Shown here: positions 10,134 to 17,201 of the stretch, piece after piece
How positions within the stretch are numbered: the stretch's first letter is position 1
How the letters are laid out: each line of letters opens with the position of its first letter
NCBI GenBank assembly: GCA_001275005.1
Contig: JWZX01003298.1
Span: 1-32,500, forward strand
Reading direction: 5' to 3'
DNA length: 32,500 nt
Source of the DNA: Chrysochromulina tobinii
Taxonomy: Eukaryota; Haptophyta; Prymnesiales; Chrysochromulinaceae
Made by a program: the position numbers and the translations under genes
The notes under the pieces: generated by a model
Database searches by the model: none
What the model saw: only the letters and a program-made list of their open reading frames with translations
Told to the model about the DNA's origin: nothing

Positions 10134-10184
10134 CCCGGTGTAATGATATGGCTTTTATGGGACACCAACCATGAAAAGAGGTGT

Positions 10185-11288
10185 TCACGAGGTGCTGCGC
10201 GGGCGCAGACCCGCGCTGCCGGTTCCCGTCTCGGCCGCGCGCCGCTCGAGATGCAAGCGCATCATACGCGCCGTACCCATATGGCGGCCAGCCTCCGCGA
10301 GGGCTAGGCAGCTGCGGCCGGCGCCGTCCCTGCTCTCAGGATCCGCGCCCGCATCGAGCAGTGCCTTGACGCACAGGCTGCGCACAGGGCGAGGAGCGAG
10401 GTGGCGGCGGCAGTGAGTACGCAGGGAGGAGAGGCGGGGAGGAGAGGAGAGGGTCGCAAGGGCACCATCACCACAGGGCGCACACGCAGGGCGGACGACG
10501 CGCCGAGCGGAGCCGAGGAAGCGCGGGGCATCGACGATGTCGTCTCTCTGTGCGACTCGCGGGGCTTGCCACACACGACTCGCGGGGCTTGCCACGCACC
10601 CATGGCCGAGGGCCGCGACGTGATGCAGCGGCGTGCGCAGCTCAGAGTCGACGACGAGAGAATCGGCGCCGTGGTCGAGAAGCAGACGGACGATGTTCGC
10701 GTGGCCGGCGCGCGCGGCATGATGCAGCGCCGTCGAGCCATCCACCGCGAGCGCAGCGTCTACGACGCATCGATCGGTCGCGAGCCACGTGCGCAGTGTC
10801 GCCACGTCGGCATTGGCCGCCGCGGTCGAGATGCTCGGATGAAGCACCCTCTCGTTGCCATTGCCGTGACTGGTGCTGCTGCCACCCTCCACGTCGAATA
10901 CTGGCATTAAATTGCGACTATTCTTCGTTCGTTTGCTCGGACTGGAGTACGTTTTCGAGGAGCGGCGCACACACAAGCAGTAAATGAGCACGAGCAGAAC
11001 GATGACCGCGCCGCCGGCCACAGCATAGACCACATGCGGATTCGAGTACGACAAGCCGGCGGACGAGGTTCCCTTGATGGCGGCCAGGTGCTGTTCGGCC
11101 AAGCGGCCAACGTGCTTTACGTGCTCGCTGCTCTTCTTCACCACCTCCTGCAGGCCCTCGCGAGCCCGCTCCACGTGCTCGCTGCTCTTCTTCACCACCT
11201 CCTGCAGGCCCTCGCGAGCCCGCTCCACGTGCTCGCTACTCTTCTTCACCACCTCCTCCAGGCCCACGCGCGCCCGCTCCGACGCCAT
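10185..11288 (-). CDS. Coiled-coil, single-pass membrane, ankyrin-repeat protein
   Basis: Start is ATG 11288 (MASERARVGLEEVVKKSSEH). Residues 2-56 hold three 18-residue amphipathic repeats (VERAREGLQEVVKKSSEH). Near residues 85-110 is a transmembrane helix (VVYAVAGGAVIVLLVLIYCL), followed by a Ser/Lys-rich juxtamembrane stretch. Ankyrin repeats come next: DGSTALHHAARAGHANIVRL, then TPLHHVAALGHG. An apparent in-frame insertion without homology follows, then LCVKALLDAGADPESRDGAG. The insertion is bounded by CATGG/GTGCGT and GCGCAG/CCTG. Removing it as a 222-nt intron (10378-10599) restores ankyrin continuity (HG-LCVKALLDAGAD) and gives 293 residues; without splicing the protein is 367. The role is unknown; ankyrins mediate protein contacts. 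The start faces that of the MSRB gene 163 bp away. Confidence 0.82.
   Translation of the reverse strand: MASERARVGLEEVVKKSSEHVERAREGLQEVVKKSSEHVERAREGLQEVVKKSSEHVKHVGRLAEQHLAAIKGTSSAGLSYSNPHVVYAVAGGAVIVLLVLIYCLCVRRSSKTYSSPSKRTKNSRNLMPVFDVEGGSSTSHGNGNERVLHPSISTAAANADVATLRTWLATDRCVVDAALAVDGSTALHHAARAGHANIVRLLLDHGADSLVVDSELRTPLHHVAALGHGCVASPASRVWQAPRVAQRDDIVDAPRFLGSARRVVRPACAPCGDGALATLSSPPRLSSLRTHCRRHLAPRPVRSLCVKALLDAGADPESRDGAGRSCLALAEAGRHMGTARMMRLHLERRAAETGTGSAGLRPRSTS
10378..10599 (-). other. 222-nt stop-free intron in the ankyrin gene
   Basis: The donor is CATGG/GTGCGTGG and the acceptor is CTGTGCGCAG/CCTGTGCG, with a C/T-rich tract upstream of the acceptor. Length is 3n with no in-frame stop, so retention would insert 74 residues into an ankyrin repeat. 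Its 5' end carries a 21-bp direct duplication around GCAAGCCCCGCGAGTCG. Confidence 0.75.
11119..11280. repeat. Three 54-bp tandem coding repeats
   Basis: Three direct 54-bp units, recognisable by CTCTTCTTCACCACCTCCT on the plus strand, encode the three 18-residue coiled-coil repeats at the N-terminus of the ankyrin protein. The units are nearly identical, which suggests recent expansion. Confidence 0.88.
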
Positions 11289-11451
11289 GAAAATGCAAGT
11301 TTGAGCGAATCACAGAAGGTGATAAGGGACGAGGTGTTGGGGGTGCCTCGGCAGAGTGGGATCTTCGAACTGTAGTACTCCGAAACTGCGGAAAGTAACG
11401 CATTCCCTGTGAATGAGCTGACCTTCACGAAGGACGTGCATCTTTCCGATC

Positions 11452-12108
11452 ATGGCGAGATCCTCGATGGTGCGCCGCTCCGTCATGACGCTCGTCATCG
11501 CGTGCACGCGGCCAGCGCTGAGTTTGCAGGTCGGCGCGCGCCCGGGAGTGCTCGGCTCACGAGCGCGCTCCATGGCCATGAGCGGGATGTCGAAGCTCAA
11601 TGACCAAGGCGTCACGTACAAGGTTACCAAGTCGGATGCGGAGTGGCAGAAGGAGCTCTCACGCGAGGAGTTTTACATCCTGCGTGAAAAGGGCACCGAG
11701 CGGCCCCGGACCGGCCAGTACGACAAATTCTATCCGAAGGAGGGCCACTTTGTCTGCGCCGGCTGCGGCACGCCGCTGTACTCCGCGGCTGCGAAATTCG
11801 ACTCTGGCTGCGGCTGGCCGGCGTTCGACAAGATCGTCGAGGGTGCAGTGGTGACGCAGACGGACCGGTCGATGGGCATGGTGCGCGTCGAGATCATGTG
11901 TGGCAACTGCGGCGGCCACCTCGGCCACGTCTTCGAGGGCGAGCGCATGACGCCCACGAACGAGCGGCACTGCGTTAACTCGATCTCCGTCAAGTACGTC
12001 GACGAGCCGCTGCCCGAGGGTAAGCGCGAGGCCAAAGTGCTGCCCAAGTCGGAGCCTGCCACAAGGCAGAGCCTTCTCGCAGAGCTCCTCGGCAAGAAGG
12101 ACGCCTGA
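11452..12108 (+). CDS. MSRB: Peptide-methionine (R)-S-oxide reductase (MsrB), organelle-targeted
   Basis: The product of 218 residues reduces methionine-R-sulfoxide in proteins back to methionine. The SelR/MsrB domain spans about residues 55-185. Zinc ligands are C102-AG-C105 and C150-GN-C153. The SGCGWPAF motif (C120) is at the usual position of the resolving Cys. The catalytic Cys is C174 in RHCVNS, followed by the C-terminal strand SVKY. The first about 45 residues are rich in Arg, Ser, Ala and Leu with almost no acidic residues, as in a mitochondrial or plastid transit peptide; three further Met residues at 41-46 could serve as alternative starts for a cytosolic form. The gene is intronless. 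It diverges from the ankyrin gene across 163 bp and converges with the methyltransferase gene. Confidence 0.95.
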   Translation: MARSSMVRRSVMTLVIACTRPALSLQVGARPGVLGSRARSMAMSGMSKLNDQGVTYKVTKSDAEWQKELSREEFYILREKGTERPRTGQYDKFYPKEGHFVCAGCGTPLYSAAAKFDSGCGWPAFDKIVEGAVVTQTDRSMGMVRVEIMCGNCGGHLGHVFEGERMTPTNERHCVNSISVKYVDEPLPEGKREAKVLPKSEPATRQSLLAELLGKKDA

Positions 12109-12477
12109 GGGAGTGCAGAGAGATGTGAGACGAGTAGGACGGAAGCGACGAAAGACGTTCTGTAGGACTGGCAGCGTTGTGACTTTTTGTCGTCTTGTCA
12201 CTTGTGTCGAGTGTGCAGAGAGACGAGAGAGTATGTGTCACTGTGACGCAGACCGAGTATCAAATTTCTGATGCGATCTGTGAGGCGTCAAATTTCTACT
12301 GTCGATGCACTTTCTCCCCCGGCGCTGCCCCCGCGTACCTAATAAAACGCGCACGCGTACCCGGCCGCACGTTACAACAGTTGTGGGTCCGCGCAAAGAC
12401 TACGATCCACCCGCCCTGAGACATGTACTAGCCCCTATACTCGGCCAGCAGGGCCCCTTGGCATTCCGTATGATCAT
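12109..12477. other. Convergent 3' region of MSRB and TPMT-like genes
   Basis: This 369-bp gap holds the 3'UTRs of two genes running towards each other. The only recognisable element is AATAAA at 12341-12346 on the plus strand. No open frame with domain-like content is present. Confidence 0.6.
12341..12346 (+). terminator. AATAAA polyadenylation-signal candidate for MSRB
   Basis: AATAAA lies 233 bp past the MSRB stop on the coding strand. Polyadenylation signals in algae are variable, so this single match is only suggestive. Confidence 0.4.
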
Positions 12478-13449
12478 TTACTCGGCCGGCAGGGCTCCGC
12501 CCTTGCGCGTGCACATGTATGCGACCTCATCGAAGCGCTTGACGCCCTTCGCTTTCCAGGGCTCTTTGTCCTTCTCGTCGACCACGCTGAGCTTCTGGAT
12601 CTCGAAGGCGCTGCCGAGGAGGCGGCGGACCTCGGACTCGTCGACTGAGTGCGGCGGACCAAAGGCGGGCTCGTGCTCCACCACCACGAGCAGCAGCTTG
12701 CCTCCCGGTCTCAGCTGCTCGCTCAGCACCGCGGCGTACCGGGGCCGATCGCTGGGAGCGACCGCTACGAGGCCACCGCGGTCGAAGGCGCAGTCGAACT
12801 CCGGGAAGCCCCATTGACTGGCGGCGGGCCGGTCAAAGGCGAGGAAGTCGCCCTGCACCGCGAATAGAAAGGGCGCGGGTTGGTACGTCATCGATCGTTT
12901 CTCCGACTTGCTAAGCTGCTCCGCCGCCACTTTCTGCATCCAGTTAGGCTGGCCCACGCGCAGCCAGAGTCTCGCGTCGGGTGGGCGGCCACCCTCGATC
13001 TCCTCGCCGTACTCGCTCAGCAGTCGGTCGATGGCCTCGGGCACCGCCTCGACGCCAACCACCTGGTGGCCGCGCCGTGCGATGCACCCGAGGTCGACGC
13101 TGGCGCCGCACAGCGGAAACAGAATGCTCCGCTGCGTCTCGCCGTCGTCACCGAGCCAATCGTTGAGGTGCGTCATCAGCACTGGGTGCGGGTTCTCAAG
13201 GTGCCAGCCCAGCATTTTGTTCAACCAGCGATCGCGCCAGTAGGCAAATTTTTCGTCCACAGGAAAATCAAGGCTGTTCTTGTTCATCGGCTCTGTCCCG
13301 ATCAAATAGTTCTTTTGTTGAGGCTCTCGATGATCGCTCGTAGGTGGCGGCATGCCGACGGTGCGACGCGCCAAATACTGGCCTGCAAAGTAGCTGCCGC
13401 CACCAACGGCAAGGAGTGCAGCAGCATTTCGAGCGGTGGCGACGGCCAT
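12478..13449 (-). CDS. Thiopurine S-methyltransferase-like SAM-dependent methyltransferase
   Basis: The frame is open upstream to 13701, but the first ATG is at 13449, giving 323 residues. Residues 1-30 form a hydrophobic segment with basic residues (AALLAVGGGSYFAGQYLARR), likely a membrane anchor or organelle signal. The TPMT domain begins at FAYWRDRW (about 68-75). The SAM-binding motif ILFPLCGASVDL is at about 109-120, followed by GHQVVGVE. DFLAFD is at about 191, FDCAFDRGGLVAV at about 208-220, and RPGGKLLLVVVEHEP then GPPHSV at about 247-268. These match the family signature of TPMT and its protist and bacterial thiol/halide methyltransferase relatives. The family transfers methyl from SAM to thiols, halides or chalcogens. 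The substrate cannot be told; an algal halide or sulfide methyltransferase is as likely as a thiopurine-type enzyme. Confidence 0.9.
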   Translation of the reverse strand: MAVATARNAAALLAVGGGSYFAGQYLARRTVGMPPPTSDHREPQQKNYLIGTEPMNKNSLDFPVDEKFAYWRDRWLNKMLGWHLENPHPVLMTHLNDWLGDDGETQRSILFPLCGASVDLGCIARRGHQVVGVEAVPEAIDRLLSEYGEEIEGGRPPDARLWLRVGQPNWMQKVAAEQLSKSEKRSMTYQPAPFLFAVQGDFLAFDRPAASQWGFPEFDCAFDRGGLVAVAPSDRPRYAAVLSEQLRPGGKLLLVVVEHEPAFGPPHSVDESEVRRLLGSAFEIQKLSVVDEKDKEPWKAKGVKRFDEVAYMCTRKGGALPAE

Positions 13450-13971
13450 TCCTCGTGGTTCGGCTCGCTCACGCGTCGCGCCGCGGACAGCCCAAGACTT
13501 CTTGCGAGCTATGAAACCAGCATGCAAAGGGGAAAGGGGGGAGGGGGAATTTTGAGGAAGGTGCGAGATCGATCCGTATGAGCCCACGCACCGAAAAGGG
13601 ATCAGCCCCTCCGCCCCCTGAGCATCTATGGGGGAACTCGGGATTGTGGTGCACTCACTACACGATGCGGTTACGAGTGGTACCTTGCTCGACTCACGCA
13701 CACTGCGTGTATCACATACACTGTACCTGTTCTTGCTGCAGCCACCTTGGACACAACATATGACGCTACAAGTACCATGCGCGGTGTGGCTGCCGTCAAG
13801 GGCCAGCTGCGACCTTTTCCACAGCCTTCGCCCCTGCTCCCCTGTCGCAGCCGCCGCCCTCGCAGCCGCCTCTGGGTGGCGGCCTTGTGTCAGACTTCAG
13901 GCTTTGGTTCACAGCTGCTGCACATAGCCTTTCTTCTCCTGCATGGCGAGCCCTGGATCGTCTTGATCTGC
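13450..13971. other. Intergenic stretch upstream of the TPMT-like gene
   Basis: It contains the promoter side of the methyltransferase gene and the first copy of a 43-bp repeat (13707-13749). The remainder is GC-rich and lacks a convincing frame. Reverse-strand CAAGGTGGCTGCAGCAAG inside the repeat could be coding or could carry splice signals, but no family was recognised. Confidence 0.5.
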
Positions 13972-14669
13972 TCACACCGGTCGCCCACCTGAACCGGGGG
14001 CATTGGGCACAGTAGGATGGTACGCACAGGGCGTGGGCTTGGAGAGGGGAACCCAGAAGCTAAGGACCTTCGACATCAGGGATTTGGCCGCGGACAACAT
14101 GTCCGGCCTCTGCGTGAAGTCTTTGCACGCCGACGGGCTCGGGGAGGGCAAGGTGCGCCTCGTCGACGGCGATGGTGGTGCAGCCGCGCCGGGCGCACGC
14201 CCAGCGCAGCAGCGGCACGTCGCGCACGAGGCTCTCGGGCGCGACGAAGAGCAGCTGCGCTATGCCGCGCGATGGTGGTGCAGTCGCGCCAGGCGCACGC
14301 CCAGCGCAGCAGCGGCACGTTGCGCACGAGGCTCTCGGGCGCGACGAAGAGCAGCTGCGCCGCGCCCGCGGCATAGCGCATCGCCACGTGCGGCCGCACG
14401 CCAAAGAGCAGATGCTGCATGGGCGACGACTCGCTCGGAAGCGTGGTTGTGACCGCGGCGTCAACAATGCAAGCTTCCGAGCCGATACGCTCTTCAACGT
14501 AGAGGACGACCTCCGGGATGGCCAACACCTGTAACAGTGAGGGGATTGTCTTACTGCAAGCAGGGACAAGGAGGTAAGGGAGATAGATATGAGTGGCGTA
14601 CCTGATGTTTCACTTGACACCAAACCAAAACCTTGTCAAGCACAAAGTCCTTGCGTCCATTGACAGGCC
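13972..14669 (-). pseudogene. Broken SF2 (RecQ-like) helicase fragment with internal 100-bp duplication
   Basis: On the reverse strand an exon beginning near 14669 reads VNGRKDFVLDKVLVWCQ. It appears to splice across a 73-nt intron (14601-14529, ATCAG/GTACGC to GTTACAG/GTG) into VLAIPEVVLYVEERIGSEA and on to LLFVAPESLVRNVPLLRW. The same peptide recurs one frame over as LLFVAPESLVRDVPLLRW, then CTTIAVDEAHLALP. A third frame gives CKDFTQRPDML and ends at 13972. LLFVAPE followed by VDEAH about 25 residues later, then DF-RP, matches RecQ-type motifs around Walker B. The duplication of 100 bp (not a multiple of three) breaks the frame, and neither Walker A nor the C-terminal helicase domain was seen. 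Most probably a relic; unrecognised introns remain possible. Confidence 0.5.
14171..14370. repeat. 100-bp tandem duplication
   Basis: Copy one (14171-14270) and copy two (14271-14370) both start GATGGTGGTGCAG and contain CGAGGCTCTCGGGCGCGACG. They differ at a few positions (for example GCCGCGCCGG against GTCGCGCCAG). The copies are adjacent. The unit length shifts the reading frame of the helicase-like fragment. Confidence 0.9.
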
Positions 14670-15303
14670 CTGATGTTTATGGCGTGGCTTCTTCTTCACC
14701 ATCTTATCGACGTGCTCACGCAATGCTGGTGAAATACTGAGAGCTGGCAAGGGCATCGGCGACGGAGCCGGCAAGGGCATCGGCGACGGCGAATTGAATT
14801 CAAACTCTTCTTGGTGTATCACATAGTGACTGTACCTGTTCTTGCTGCAGCCACCTTGAACCACGCCAGGAATTTTTTCCAGAATCCTCATAACCTGATT
14901 TCGGGTTGAGTGCAGTGACCTTTCATGGTCTCAGAGCGTCTTGATCCTTCCTTTTCGTGGAGTGCCCCGAGTGCTGAGAGCAGTTCAGAGAATTTGTTCA
15001 TTGCGTCGGTAGCCATCGCTACAGTATCGTGGCAGCTACAGTATTGTGTTCTTCGTCGCACGAATTGCACGGATCTCCTGTCGCGCACATGCCAGAGCGT
15101 ATCTATCTCGTGAATGTTCACACCTGGTGTGGCGAGCGCGGGGGACCGACGACCGCGACGAAACTGACTTACTGACCACAAGTGAACCGGGGGGTATTCA
15201 TACGCTTTTTTGGTCGACACACGATGTAGACGCTTGTGCAGACGCTTGGAGACGCACCCACCTCCCTCGACAGCCCTCCCGTGGTGCTGTTTCCTCCCTT
15301 GCG
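14670..15303. other. Region upstream of helicase relic and of the 147-residue gene
   Basis: It contains a duplicated GGCAAGGGCATCGGCGACGG (near 14746 and 14770) and the right copy of the 43-bp repeat. Two imperfect TACAGTAT elements lie at 15020-15045. A reverse-strand frame reads NKFSELLSALGALHEKE around 14950-15000. This may be a short upstream exon but it has no recognisable domain. No gene is called. Confidence 0.45.
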
Positions 15304-15747
15304 ATGCACCAACCTCCAGCGCTGCCGATGCCGCGCATGGAAGTGGGTGACGGTGAGCTGATGCGCTCGAAAAAGGGCCACATGGTGCACGAGTTCATGA
15401 ATGACCCATCGTCGCCCGAGGCATCCGATGTGCGCCGGACGGCTGCGTCACGGGCAATGCTCTCCGTGCGTGAAAAGTCCTCGCACCAGCTTTCTGACTG
15501 CATCGCCGCGCCCGAAGGAGCCTCATTAGATGTGCCCCGAACGAACGAGGAGGGCCGTCCCACGACACGAACAGCGATGCTCGCAATGCGCAAGGAGCAG
15601 GGCATCGCCCATAATGCAGAGGTTTTCCAAAATATGAAGTCTATCTTGCCAGTTGGCGTGCAGCCGGGCGCTCCGGGAAAGAACCCTGAGATGCGCAAGT
15701 TCAACGCCGACGACGTGCACCGTAACATAGGCCACCCTCCGAAGTGA
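15304..15747 (+). CDS. Small hydrophilic orphan protein (147 residues)
   Basis: The frame is open further upstream, but the first ATG is at 15304 (MHQPPALPMPRMEVGDGELM). The product has no signal peptide or membrane segment. It is rich in charged residues and Met and contains SKKGHMVHEFMN, TRTAMLAMRKEQGIAHNAE and a Pro/Gly-rich C-terminus ending HRNIGHPPK. Codon use is strongly G/C in third positions, as in the neighbouring genes, which supports coding. No family was recognised. Short Met/Arg/Asn-rich proteins of this look occur among flagellar microtubule-associated proteins, but that is only a guess. Conserved ends and a lack of low complexity suggest a real gene. Confidence 0.65.
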   Translation: MHQPPALPMPRMEVGDGELMRSKKGHMVHEFMNDPSSPEASDVRRTAASRAMLSVREKSSHQLSDCIAAPEGASLDVPRTNEEGRPTTRTAMLAMRKEQGIAHNAEVFQNMKSILPVGVQPGAPGKNPEMRKFNADDVHRNIGHPPK

Positions 15748-16078
15748 TGTATGCCCCACCACATTGGACATGGAGACGCGCATGTTTTGCTCTGGTCTAT
15801 AAGCAATGGTTTGAAGGAGTTGCATGAGAACGATGTGTCTTGTTTCTCATAACTTCAGCTTTATTCTACGGAGCATTCGAATCGGAGTCTCGAGGTTCGT
15901 ATGCGGTATGGTTCTACCATTGGTCGACAATGCAGACGAAATTGCGCTGCGACGCGGAGGTAATCACCTCGCGGCGCACGTGTGCGGACCCGTCGCGCAG
16001 CCCACCCATGGCGCAGCCGCAGCCTCCGGCGGCCGTCCCCGCTCAACGCGGAAGCCATCGCAACACGCCCTCGTCGGT
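15748..16078. other. Convergent 3' region
   Basis: This 331-bp gap lies between the plus-strand orphan gene and the 3' end of the minus-strand DA1-like gene. It should hold both 3'UTRs. An A/T-richer patch (CAGCTTTATTCTACGG near 15855-15870) is the only compositional feature. No gene is seen. Confidence 0.55.
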
Positions 16079-17045
16079 TCACTCGTCGGCCACCGCGGCA
16101 CCAGCAGACCACTTCGAGGACGCCGTCGTGACAGCATCGGCGTCAAGGCCCCGTTGCGGCTGCGGTAGGCGGCCGTGCTCACGCACGTATCCCAGCAACT
16201 CGTGCAGCGCGCGGCCTCGCGGCGCCTCGACGCACTCGCGGAAGCCCGTCGCGTACTCGGGGTGCGCGTTCGCCTCCATCGTCAGGATCTGTCGGCGTAG
16301 CGGCCACCTCATCATGGACGAGAGGCGCCCCTTCACCCGGGGGCGTGTGAAGACAGCTGAGCAGGAAAAGGTAGGCGACGAGCTCGCATAAGCCCTCCTC
16401 GAGGCGCGCATCGAGCGCCGGGAAGCCCTGCAGCCACAGCCAGCAGTGCGCGTACTCGTGCGCGAGCACCTGCGCCGCATGCACTGCTGTGAGTCCCGGC
16501 TTGAGACCGACAGACTCGACCCCACGAAGCGCCGGCGGCGGTCGCAGCACGCGGTGTGTGGTGCCCTCGACCCGGCCGCGCACGTCGAGCGAGTGGATTT
16601 CGTCCTCACGCAACAGCCGCACTCGCAATGGCACCTGGCCGAGCCCCAGCCCGTGCCGACCGAGCACGAGCCGAACCTGCGATAGCAGGCACTCAATGTC
16701 GCGCTGATCTTGAACGATGTGATGCGCCTGCAGCAAGCGCAGCTCGTCGGCGTACGCATCCGCCTCGGTCCAGCCCTTGCGCGGACGATTCTGCGCGTAC
16801 CACCACGCAAACGCAGCCATCCCAACCACGCCGCTGGCGAGGATCTTGACGACTGGCATGCCAAAACGGCGACGCTCGGCAGCGCGGGTGCGCTGCACCG
16901 ATCGCGCCTCGGGCGTCATCAGCGCATCGCCGCGTGTATCGCCGCTCTCGCCGCGGCGAACGAGTCCACGCGAGTATGCGAGCGAGCGATGCGGCGACAC
17001 AATGGCAGATCGCGGCCGCACGATGGCCAAGCGGGATCGGAGCAT
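16079..17045 (-). CDS. DA1-like HExxH zinc metallopeptidase, membrane-anchored, with one +1 frame break
   Basis: Start is ATG 17045. Residues 1-60 are basic. A hydrophobic segment (VKILASGVVGMAAFAWWYA) lies near 65-84. The catalytic helix is LAHEYAHCWLWLQGFPAL, with H196, E197 and H200, and LEEGLCELVAYLFLL at about 215-229 supplies the downstream Glu. This matches the C-terminal peptidase region of DA1/DAR proteins (HExxHxWL followed by EEGxC). A one-base frame change near 16337-16343 follows; removing one G from CCGGG joins it to RRQILTMEANAHPEYATGFR and GYVREHGRLP. That segment corresponds to the YGxGFR and tail region of DA1. The joined product is 321 residues. DA1 cleaves regulators of growth in plants. 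This copy has no visible LIM or UIM domains, so its partners are unknown. Confidence 0.8.
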
Positions 17046-17201
17046 AATTATTTTTGGTGGCCACGTGTGAACGTTAACACGACAGACGCGACAACCGGTG
17101 CTACGGTACTGTTACTGTGTGTGTATAAAGTGTGAGAGCGGTTGGCCTGGGGACCTCAAGGAACCACGATTTGCTCCAAGTGGATGCTTCTTCTCGTGTG
17201 A
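17046..17201. promoter_or_regulatory. Divergent promoter of DA1-like and GT90 genes
   Basis: Only 156 bp separate the two start codons. On the plus strand TATAAA lies at 17124-17129, 73 bp before the GT90 ATG, at a plausible TATA position. No matching element was seen on the other strand. Confidence 0.5.

Larger units (their letters stand above)
13707..14858. repeat. About 43-bp direct repeat at 13707-13749 and 14814-14858
   Basis: Both copies read GTGTATCACATA, then CTGTACCTGTTCTTGCTGCA, then GCCACCTTG. The right copy has two extra bases. They lie about 1.1 kb apart in the same orientation and bracket the helicase-like fragment. This fits a duplicated segment or the subterminal repeats of an inserted piece. 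No transposase and no clear terminal inverted repeats were seen. Confidence 0.8.

Noticed and set aside
13450-13701. N-terminal extension of the TPMT-like protein to 13701
   Set aside because: It would start at GTG and contains no ATG. The first ATG at 13449 is followed by a plausible anchor.
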